From the NCBI GenBank assembly GCA_903934155.1, contig CAIZMS010000202.1, forward strand, positions 1 through 8,320: a DNA stretch of 8,320 nucleotides. The letters run 5' to 3'. The notes under the pieces were generated by a model. That model searched no databases and had not been told where the DNA came from. It worked only from the letters and a program-made list of their open reading frames with translations. Positions 1-6,400 of this stretch are shown one piece after another (the first letter of the stretch is position 1; each line of letters starts with the position of its first letter). The translations under genes and the position numbers were made by a program. The DNA is from an uncultured bacterium. GTDB taxonomy: Bacteria > Verrucomicrobiota > Kiritimatiellia > CAIKKV01 > CAITUY01.

Positions 1-2639
1 CGCCCCTCTGTCGGATACTCAGACCCCCATGGGGCCTTGACGTCCGGCTTGTGCCAGAGCGACTCCCAATATCGTGCCTCTGTCCGGTAGGGATCCACGG
101 GGATTTTCCGGGGATCCAGATCCTCGGGAAGAATGCCGAATCGTTTCATCTCGCGCAGCCAATCCGCGTTGGGAATGAAGCCGGGCTTGTAGAATAGGGT
201 GATCTCGTCCAGCCGCTGCGCCGTGTCCCGAATGGCCGCGAGCAGCGCCTGGTAGTCGGGATCCCGGGTATCGGTGAAGACCGCGTGCGCCGCGTCCGGC
301 GCCGCCGAAGTGGTGGCCACGCAGGTCCCAAGGCCGCCGGCGGCTTTTGCCAGGGGCGCGAGCAGCATCAGCGAATTCTCCGGGCGCGTCAGGTTGAACA
401 CCCGGAAGCGGGAATAGGTGCGGATGGCAGGGCGCAGGTAATCGGTGTCCCTATACCCGCCATAATCCGACGAATAAAACACGGTATTGAGCATATCGAC
501 GGGAGAGGTCGGGACCGCACGGTCTTTGGTGTGGCAACTGGCGCAGCGGCGCCCGATGACGGCCGTCGCCGCTTTCACGCTCTTCAAATCCTCGACGTTA
601 TTGATCAGAGTATAGGTCTTGTACATCCAGCCAATGCCGCTGGAAGGCCCCAGCGCGGCATAGGTTCCGGCATACACGGCCCCGGAATTGATCCACATCC
701 GGATCTTGAGGATGTCCTCCGGCGCAAGCTTCACGGCTTGATGGCTGGCAACCGTCTTCTTCACCAACCTCGGCCACTTGCGCGTATCCGGCGTGAAGGC
801 GTCGGCAAGATCATAATCCTCGTCCGCCCCCTGCAGTTTCCACATCAGGGGACTGATGGCATCGCCCAAGGTCCGGGGCGGGAAGCTGCTCTTGCCCAGG
901 TTGCCCCCGACGAACACCTGCATGCGCGACATCAGGTGGTAGTAGGCCATGGAGAAGATCGGGTTGCGGTCGCCAGTGAGCTCCACGCCCCCGGCACGCT
1001 TGCGGGCGTCATGGCACGGGAGGCAATGCCGGTCCAGGATCGGCTGGATGTCCCGCGTGAAATCGAAGACGGGGGGAATCCCGGCAACCGGCTCGATCCG
1101 GCTGGGCGCCCGCCCCGTAGCCATGAGTTTTCCGGTTGCCGCCGCAGGGCTTTTCTTGCGCTCCTCATGGCACCCCAGGCAACTGTTGACTTCGCCGGGC
1201 ATGACCGTAAGGAAACTCTGCATCCGCTTAACCGAGCGATTCTGTCCGTCCAGCGCCACCAGGGAAATGCTGCGGTTGGCCGGCACCTCGAAATTGGCCG
1301 AGCCATCCGCCTCCACCGGCACCGTGCCCAGAATGCGCTCCAGCGAAAAGGTACCGGACAAACTGATCGGCGGCGGAAGCCCGTCCATGTTCACCGGCTT
1401 GGACAAGGTCTCCAGCACCAGCAGCTTCTTGATCTCCCCCGGCGCCACGCCCTCCATCCGCCGCCCGAAATAAACGTTCTGGCAAATGAGCTGGCCTGTG
1501 GTCTTCCGAAAATCCACGCGGCCGGGAATGACCGGCTCCCGCGGCCGCGCCACAATCGGCCGGGGTTCCTGGATCAGCACCTCCGCGTCCGGATGCACAA
1601 AGAGCGTGCGTGTCTTGCCGCCACGGTCCACACCCACCAGCTTGTTGCCTTCACCAGCCAGGAAGAAATCGGGCGACAAGGGATACGGATCCGCGTAATT
1701 TGGCGGCGTCAACAGGCGCAAGGAAGCCAGATCATCGGGGCCGTTCTTGTTGTTGAGCAACCCGATGTGCCCGTAATGGTCCGGAAAGCCGTGGAAGGGC
1801 GAGAAGATCGCCACGACATCCTCCGAACCCGGGACAGGCTTGGCGTCGATCATCACCAGGCCGGGATTCTGGTTTCCGAAGTAGACCATCTGCCCGGTGC
1901 CGTCGGGGTTCATGGTCCAGAGATGATGGTACAGCAACTGGCTGCGATCGACGTATTCCCAGCGGGTATAGATCACCCGCCCATCGGGAAGCACCCAGGG
2001 CGAGTTGTCCTGTTCAATGTTGCCCGAGAGGATCCGGATGTTGCGGCCGTCGGCGTCACACCGGAACAGGTTGGCGACCTGCGCGGACCAGCAGTTGACC
2101 CAGCGCTTGGAGCGCGACGAGACAAAGATGATCCCGCCGTCGGGAAGATAACAGCACTCGAAATCATCCCAGGGCCCGAAAGTGAGCTGGCGGAGGGCCC
2201 CACCGTCGGTATCACATTCATAGAGATTAAAACAGGCCGTCCCGCCCTTGCGCCAGGCGAAGAGGATGCGCTTGCCGTCATAGGACACGGCGGGATCGCG
2301 CACCGCTCCCGCCAGGTCCTCGATCAGCGTGGTCAGCCGTCCGGTGCTCGTGTCGAGCTTGCAGAGCCGTCCCCGCTTGCCGGAATACAGGCAACCCGGC
2401 TTCATCGATTCGTAACCGAAATTCGCGTAGAAGTGCGCGTCATCACACCGGGTCCGGGTGCAGAAGACGATCTCCCGCGCTCCGCCGGGAAATGTAAAGG
2501 GAACAGCGACGGTAGCATTGGTGCCGATAAGACCGGCTTCCGGCGTTAGCTTCGGCGTTTGCGCAAGCGCGCAGGAAAAACCGAGAACCATGCCGACCAG
2601 CCACCCCCAGGGCACCCCCACCCTCATCCCTTTTTTCAT
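1..2639 (-). CDS. HzsA-related triheme cytochrome c with beta-propeller domain (3' end outside window)
   Basis: An open frame of 879 codons runs off the low-coordinate edge without a stop. The N-terminus is a signal peptide with a probable cut after ALA at residue 26, so the protein is exported. Residues about 55-350 look like a TolB/WD40-type propeller, with blade motifs such as SYDGKRILFAW, LPDGGIIFVSSR and LPDGRVIYTRWEYVDR. Residues about 400-490 match the middle domain of hydrazine synthase alpha (PVEADGSANFEVPANRSI, then PGEVNSCLGCHE). Three covalent haem motifs are in frame: CLGCH 487-491, CLPCH 539-543 and CASCH 699-703. The stretch before the second (FTRDIQPILDRHC) resembles cytochrome c domains of planctomycetes. 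The tail FNLTRPENSLMLLAPLAK and the later REMKRFGILPEDLDP are typical of the family's C-terminus, so little is probably missing. Such homologues are common in PVC bacteria and their reaction is unknown; true hydrazine synthase also needs beta and gamma subunits, which are not here. Family placement is firm, function is not. Confidence 0.88.
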   Translation of the reverse strand, partial: MKKGMRVGVPWGWLVGMVLGFSCALAQTPKLTPEAGLIGTNATVAVPFTFPGGAREIVFCTRTRCDDAHFYANFGYESMKPGCLYSGKRGRLCKLDTSTGRLTTLIEDLAGAVRDPAVSYDGKRILFAWRKGGTACFNLYECDTDGGALRQLTFGPWDDFECCYLPDGGIIFVSSRSKRWVNCWSAQVANLFRCDADGRNIRILSGNIEQDNSPWVLPDGRVIYTRWEYVDRSQLLYHHLWTMNPDGTGQMVYFGNQNPGLVMIDAKPVPGSEDVVAIFSPFHGFPDHYGHIGLLNNKNGPDDLASLRLLTPPNYADPYPLSPDFFLAGEGNKLVGVDRGGKTRTLFVHPDAEVLIQEPRPIVARPREPVIPGRVDFRKTTGQLICQNVYFGRRMEGVAPGEIKKLLVLETLSKPVNMDGLPPPISLSGTFSLERILGTVPVEADGSANFEVPANRSISLVALDGQNRSVKRMQSFLTVMPGEVNSCLGCHEERKKSPAAATGKLMATGRAPSRIEPVAGIPPVFDFTRDIQPILDRHCLPCHDARKRAGGVELTGDRNPIFSMAYYHLMSRMQVFVGGNLGKSSFPPRTLGDAISPLMWKLQGADEDYDLADAFTPDTRKWPRLVKKTVASHQAVKLAPEDILKIRMWINSGAVYAGTYAALGPSSGIGWMYKTYTLINNVEDLKSVKAATAVIGRRCASCHTKDRAVPTSPVDMLNTVFYSSDYGGYRDTDYLRPAIRTYSRFRVFNLTRPENSLMLLAPLAKAAGGLGTCVATTSAAPDAAHAVFTDTRDPDYQALLAAIRDTAQRLDEITLFYKPGFIPNADWLREMKRFGILPEDLDPRKIPVDPYRTEARYWESLWHKPDVKAPWGSEYPTEG

Positions 2640-2662
2640 CCGAGCCGCCCTTCTCCCCGCAT
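2636..2662 (-). other. Possible 8-codon leader ORF overlapping the HzsA-related start
   Basis: An ATG at 2662, with AGAGGA three nt upstream, opens a frame MRGEGRLG that ends in a TGA overlapping the next ATG as ATGA (2639-2636). This geometry permits translational coupling. The leader also contains the ribosome binding site of the main gene. It may be a chance frame; no conservation evidence is available. Confidence 0.25.
2648..2658 (-). promoter_or_regulatory. Ribosome binding site of the HzsA-related gene
   Basis: GGGGAGAAGGG lies 8 nt before the ATG at 2639 and supports that start. The ATG is followed by a typical charged-then-hydrophobic signal peptide. Confidence 0.6.
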
Positions 2663-2682
2663 GAGTCCTCTGGTTATAGCCC

Positions 2683-4353
2683 CTAACGAATCTTGAACAC
2701 GGAACCTGTCGGCACGGCATCAAGATTCCCATACAGATCGATTTCACGGGCATCGGCGATGCAATCCCGGTCGCCATCGGCCGTCAGGTCGACCAAGACT
2801 CGATTAGTTACCGTCAACGAATCCATCATGACAAGGCTTCCGGCCCCGGCGGACAGACAGAGATTCGAGGCGATGTTACGGCTGGTCCCGGAAATGAAGC
2901 CGAGCCGATCCCGAAGAAGCCGCCCGTTCAGGAACAAGGCGGCCTGATGGGAGCCGTAGTTGACATTCAGGGTAATCCGGTTCCACCCATTCGAGTACGC
3001 GTCGGTCGTACCGGCATTGAAGACGTCATTCGAGCAAACATCCCATCCCGGCAACGCGCTGTTGTAAACCACAACATACCGGCTCGTGTTGACATAGAGC
3101 GAGACGGATTGCGACAGGTCCACAGCCATCGGCCAGCGATCAGGAACATGCATGGTCTCGTTGACATAGAGATCCACCCAGAGGTTCGTATTCGACGCGC
3201 CTCCAGCCGACCAGAGGTTGGTGAGGCTGTCCTGTGCCGCCAGTTCGACCGCCCGGCTCCCGCCAACGCCCACCCCAGCCTTGACCGTCGTTCCCGTGGT
3301 GGAAACAAGCCAGCCCCGGTCCCCAAGCGTCGCCACCATGGTTCCCGTCCCGTACGCCTCAAAATCCTCGACGAAGGGCACCGCACGGGGCACGACCCAG
3401 CCCCAACCGTCAACGACGGTGAACGTTCCCGACCGGATCTGCCCGTTGATCGTCACCGTGCCGTTCGTGACAATCAAGGTCACCCCGCTGGCCAGCGTCA
3501 CCGTCTCGTTGGCCTGGTTGGAGGCCACGATGACCGTTTCGCCGGAAAACGCCACATCCATCGCCTGCTGGATGGTCGCGTATTGACCCGGCACCTGGCG
3601 CACCCCGGTCCACCGGCTGGCGGTACCATACAGATGAATCTCCTCGGCATCCGCCTTGCCGTCCGCGTCCACGTCATTGGTCACGTAGGCGGCCGACGGC
3701 CAGCCGTTGGTGACCGTCACGTTGTCGAAGAACGACGTGCAGGAGCCACCGGCCGATAACGCCACGGTCTGGCAAGACGTCAGGTTGGTATTGATCAATC
3801 TCAGTTGTTCCACCAGGAGATGCCCCTGGAGGAATACCGCCGCCTTGTCGGCGTTGTAGTTCTGGTTCACACTGATATGCGCCCATCCGCCTGAAAAGAA
3901 CGTGCTCACGGCATTGCCACAGTAATCCGTCATGCAGATCCGCCACTGGGCGGCAACCGGATCATACACCACGACCTGGGAACTCGTGTTCATGTACAGC
4001 ATCACCGCCTGGTTCGTGTCCACATCGATGGGCCAACCGTCAGGTACATGCTGCACCTCGCTGACGTAAAAGTCGGTCCAGACATTCGTGGCGCTCACGG
4101 TGGCAAAACGGTTACTAGCAACCTCGGAGTGGGGGACAAGGGCCGCCAGGGTGCCGGCCATGCCCGCGCCAGCCCTGACCACGACTGAATTGGAGGTGGT
4201 TTCCCAGCCTTTGCTCCCCGCCGCGAGGGACTGGCCATCGGTATAGCCGGCATCAAAGTCGTCATAAAACGGAACCGTGGATGCTGCCGCCGAAAAGGCT
4301 ACGTTCGCAGCCAGGAACAGCCCGCCCAACGCATAATTATTTCGGGTTGTCAT
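2683..4353 (-). CDS. Secreted protein with two LamG-like domains, calcium-loop motifs and a beta-helix fragment
   Basis: 556 residues starting MTTRNNYALGG. The start at 4353 was chosen over an upstream in-frame start at 4461 because it has a ribosome binding site and yields a clean signal peptide (cut near SAAA-STV, residue 24-25). The mature protein is an internal duplication. Copy A spans about 28-247 and copy B about 327-545. Each is a concanavalin/LamG-like beta-sandwich (shared VPDxWP, NTSxxVVVY and ALFLNGRLL-type strands) that ends in an acidic loop followed by LYG: DVDADGKADAEEIHLYG at 227-243 and DGDRDCIADAREIDLYG at 526-542. These loops resemble thrombospondin type 3 or dockerin-like calcium sites. 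Between the copies, residues 254-306 (PGQYATIQQAMDVAFSGETV onward) resemble the first turns of a pectate-lyase beta-helix. No catalytic residues, membrane anchor, PEP-CTERM or other known sorting tail was seen. Binding of polysaccharide or cell surface is inferred from fold type. The spacing of 26 nt to the preceding gene and 43 nt to the next suggests cotranscription. Confidence 0.85.
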   Translation of the reverse strand: MTTRNNYALGGLFLAANVAFSAAASTVPFYDDFDAGYTDGQSLAAGSKGWETTSNSVVVRAGAGMAGTLAALVPHSEVASNRFATVSATNVWTDFYVSEVQHVPDGWPIDVDTNQAVMLYMNTSSQVVVYDPVAAQWRICMTDYCGNAVSTFFSGGWAHISVNQNYNADKAAVFLQGHLLVEQLRLINTNLTSCQTVALSAGGSCTSFFDNVTVTNGWPSAAYVTNDVDADGKADAEEIHLYGTASRWTGVRQVPGQYATIQQAMDVAFSGETVIVASNQANETVTLASGVTLIVTNGTVTINGQIRSGTFTVVDGWGWVVPRAVPFVEDFEAYGTGTMVATLGDRGWLVSTTGTTVKAGVGVGGSRAVELAAQDSLTNLWSAGGASNTNLWVDLYVNETMHVPDRWPMAVDLSQSVSLYVNTSRYVVVYNSALPGWDVCSNDVFNAGTTDAYSNGWNRITLNVNYGSHQAALFLNGRLLRDRLGFISGTSRNIASNLCLSAGAGSLVMMDSLTVTNRVLVDLTADGDRDCIADAREIDLYGNLDAVPTGSVFKIR

Positions 4354-4379
4354 TTTCACCCCCCTTCCAAAATCATGAA
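4354..4379 (-). repeat. 3' flank of gene B, homologous to the 3' flank of gene A
   Basis: The minus-strand sequence after the gene B stop (TTCATGATTTTGGAAGG) resembles that after the gene A stop (TTTCTGATTTTGGGGTAGG). Both run into AAAATG: the ATG at 4353 is the LamG gene start, and the ATG at 6371 is its counterpart. This indicates that the duplication extended past the coding sequence. Confidence 0.45.
4359..4368 (-). promoter_or_regulatory. Ribosome binding site of the LamG-like gene, with a G6 run
   Basis: GGAAGGGGGG lies 5 nt before the ATG at 4353 and decides this start over the longer frame. The run of six G could alter spacing by slippage. Confidence 0.55.
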
Positions 4380-6248
4380 TTACTGAATGGTCAGCACAAA
4401 CCCCGGCGCCCGGCCGTAAATCACGACGCGGCTGTTGGCGGGATCCTCGACCACATGCCAACCGGTCGTCAGCCCGTTGGTCTGCGAGAAGTGGCCGGTC
4501 ATCGTCCCGGTATAGGTGATGATCGGATACGGCTCGGTGCTGTTCAACTTCGGCAGGCTGGAAATCGTCAAAGCCGCATTCGGCCCGAGATCGAGTCCGC
4601 CCTTCACGACCAACCGGTCGCTCGTATTGGTGGTGACATCAATATAGAGGGTTCCATTGTTCGTCAGGGTCAGGGTCGAACTGGCGGCGTTGGTCAGGGT
4701 CAGTGTCCCGACCGCGTTGGCGCCCCCGGGATAAAGGCCCGAGCCGGCCTGGGCAATCACCTGGCCCGCGACGGTCCCGTTCCCTCCCAGCCCATTCACC
4801 AGGTTGAACGTGACGGCTCTCACATCCGCCGTCGTCGTGCTCGAGGCCAGTGTGATGAGCGATGAATTGGTGATCGCGCACCCGGCGGCGACCTTCAGCG
4901 TGCCGTTGCTGACCGTGGTCGAACCCGAATAGGTACAGGCCCCGGAGAGCGTCAGCGTGTTGGAACCCTTCTTGACCAGTTTCCCCGCTTGACCGGCGAC
5001 GTCATTCAGGACCGACGAAATGGAGATGCCATACCCCCCATCATCAATCACCGCGCCATTCGACGAAACCGACGCACTCGGCAGGTTCATAGGAATCAAA
5101 GCAGTGTTAATGTTTGAGAAAGTCCCGCCGTCGAACACGAAATTATTTTTTGCGCTAATGACGTTAGTGAGGATGCCTTGCCACCCGACGGCCAGCGTGC
5201 CGCCGCTCAGGTAAACCGATCCTGTGTATGTTGTATTGTTAAATTTTATCGCTGAAGTGTTATATACCCCGTTGCTGATCAGCAGTTCACTAGGACCGTT
5301 CATCCAGAGGCTGCCATTGAGACTTCTTGACTCCCCCCCCTTGACAACCACTCTGCCGTACCCACCACCACTGGATCCCAGCTGCATCCCTTTATCGGCA
5401 TTGAGCAACCCACCGACCAGGGTGACCGTTCCCGTGCTCCCCGCACTATCCCCCACCACCAGAGCGCTCCCGACACTACCGAGAACGGTATAAATATTTC
5501 CATTGCTGACGACCAGATCCCCGACGTTGCCAGCGCCGACACGAAGCGAATTGGTCACGACCAGGTAACCGGTATTCGCGACCTCCATCCGCCCCGCTGC
5601 CGCTTTCCCGATTTGGACAAAGTCCCAGATCGACGTGCCACCGGTCAGGCTGTAATACCCGTAACTGGCCGACGCAAAATTCGCCAGGATATTGGTTGCA
5701 CCCCGGAACAAACCTGCCGCCTGGTAGACATACCCGGTACCGCCCCAGGTCTCCCCCCCCGCGATGAACTTCCCGCCATCGATCAGGACACTGCCGCCAT
5801 TGATGTTGAGCGTCCCTTGACCAGTACCAGGGGAATAGTACCCTGCATACAGGGTCTTCCCCAATGTGACGGCAAGGGTTCCGCCGTTAATGGTATAGAT
5901 GCCCGAGCCTGCCTGTCCGATCGAGCAATACGAGTAAGTCCCCGTAGGCTCGTACACCATGGTGCCTCCATTCTGGAGGATGGATCCATAGGATCCATTA
6001 CCATTAGCTGTGCAAAAAAACAGATTTGTATTGGATTGGGTCGTAATTCTTGCCGTGGGATTTCCTGAAAAGCTATAGACCTCAATGTATGCACGATCAG
6101 GAACTGCGACCGGCAACCAATTACCCGCCGTCTCCCACTCGTTCGTCGCCCCGACAGCCCCTATGAAAGTTGCCGCCAACCCATTCCCGGCCGCCAACGC
6201 CGCCACCCCGACCAGACACACCAGTTTCATCACTCGATTCGTTATCAT
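4380..6248 (-). CDS. Autotransporter-associated beta-strand repeat protein, paralogue B
   Basis: 622 residues from MITNRVMKLV. The start at 6248 is supported by a strong ribosome binding site and by exact alignment with the start of paralogue A; the frame is open further upstream (to 6644) but that part overlaps paralogue A. Signal peptide 1 to about 25 (CLVGVAALAAGNGLA). Residues 30-60 hold the WETAGNW motif that typically opens these proteins. Residues 90-360 are rich in short Gly/Thr/Asn strands (LQNGGTMVY, LNINGGSVLIDGG, VYLSGGTLAVG), as expected for a parallel beta-helix. Residues 422-452 hold the PATR motif GKLVKKGSNTLTLSG followed by TYSGSTTVSNGTLKV. Then come GLGGNGTVAGQV at 486-497 and a closing domain GTLYIDVTT to YGRAPGFVLTIQ. 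No C-terminal outer-membrane barrel is present, so it is not a classical autotransporter. Relative to paralogue A it has an extra block around residues 250-335. Likely role: exported fibrous or surface protein; no enzymatic motif seen. Confidence 0.87.
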   Translation of the reverse strand: MITNRVMKLVCLVGVAALAAGNGLAATFIGAVGATNEWETAGNWLPVAVPDRAYIEVYSFSGNPTARITTQSNTNLFFCTANGNGSYGSILQNGGTMVYEPTGTYSYCSIGQAGSGIYTINGGTLAVTLGKTLYAGYYSPGTGQGTLNINGGSVLIDGGKFIAGGETWGGTGYVYQAAGLFRGATNILANFASASYGYYSLTGGTSIWDFVQIGKAAAGRMEVANTGYLVVTNSLRVGAGNVGDLVVSNGNIYTVLGSVGSALVVGDSAGSTGTVTLVGGLLNADKGMQLGSSGGGYGRVVVKGGESRSLNGSLWMNGPSELLISNGVYNTSAIKFNNTTYTGSVYLSGGTLAVGWQGILTNVISAKNNFVFDGGTFSNINTALIPMNLPSASVSSNGAVIDDGGYGISISSVLNDVAGQAGKLVKKGSNTLTLSGACTYSGSTTVSNGTLKVAAGCAITNSSLITLASSTTTADVRAVTFNLVNGLGGNGTVAGQVIAQAGSGLYPGGANAVGTLTLTNAASSTLTLTNNGTLYIDVTTNTSDRLVVKGGLDLGPNAALTISSLPKLNSTEPYPIITYTGTMTGHFSQTNGLTTGWHVVEDPANSRVVIYGRAPGFVLTIQ

Positions 6249-6256
6249 TGTCTTAT

Positions 6257-6267
6257 CCCCTCCCCTT
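6257..6267 (-). promoter_or_regulatory. Ribosome binding site of beta-strand repeat protein B
   Basis: AAGGGGAGGGG ends 8 nt before the ATG at 6248. The matching site in paralogue A has the same spacing, which fixes the start of both genes. Confidence 0.65.
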
Positions 6268-6275
6268 GTTTTAAC

Positions 6276-6294
6276 GAGTGAACCGCGCTCACCC
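6276..6294 (-). other. Small hairpin just upstream of gene B ribosome binding site
   Basis: On the minus strand GGGTGAGCGCGGTTCACTC can fold into a 7-bp stem (two G-U pairs) with a 5-nt loop. It sits 8 nt upstream of the ribosome binding site. There is no T run after it, so it is not a classical terminator. Chance is possible. Confidence 0.25.
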
Positions 6295-6370
6295 TTAAAC
6301 ATTTTTAATACCTCTATAATACAATGCCCCATCCTCTTCCGTATCTCCATTTCAAGAAATATATTCACCA

Positions 6371-6400
6371 TTTTGAGAACACCTACCCCAAAATCAGAAA
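6371..6400 (-). repeat. 3' flank of gene A, partner copy of 4354-4379
   Basis: Begins TTTCTGATTTTGGGG directly after the gene A stop and ends CAAAATG at 6371-6369. It matches the flank that carries the ribosome binding site and start of the LamG gene, but no LamG gene follows here. Confidence 0.45.

Larger units (their letters stand above)
6249..6400 (-). other. AT-rich spacer between the two paralogues
   Basis: This 152-nt spacer is clearly richer in A and T than the surrounding genes. It is the longest gap in the window and could hold an internal promoter. A TATTAT/TATAGA-like box is visible on the minus strand near 6320, but I found no well-spaced -35 partner. On the minus strand the frame of gene B is open across it from an ATG at 6371 (MVNIFLEMEIRKRMGHC onward), so an N-terminally extended gene B cannot be fully excluded. 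Confidence 0.45.

Noticed and set aside
285..2549. 754-codon open frame on the plus strand
   Set aside because: It lies antisense to the HzsA-related gene, whose three haem motifs and family signatures are in the minus-strand frame. The plus-strand protein is rich in Arg, His, Gly and Pro without recognisable motifs, as expected from high GC at third codon positions.
2672..2688. Short inverted repeat (GTTA...TAAC) after the LamG gene
   Set aside because: A stem of four base pairs with no following T run is too weak to call a terminator.
4354..4461. N-terminal extension of the LamG gene to 4461
   Set aside because: The extra 36 residues overlap the coding end of gene B in another frame, and the internal ATG at 4353 has a ribosome binding site and signal peptide.
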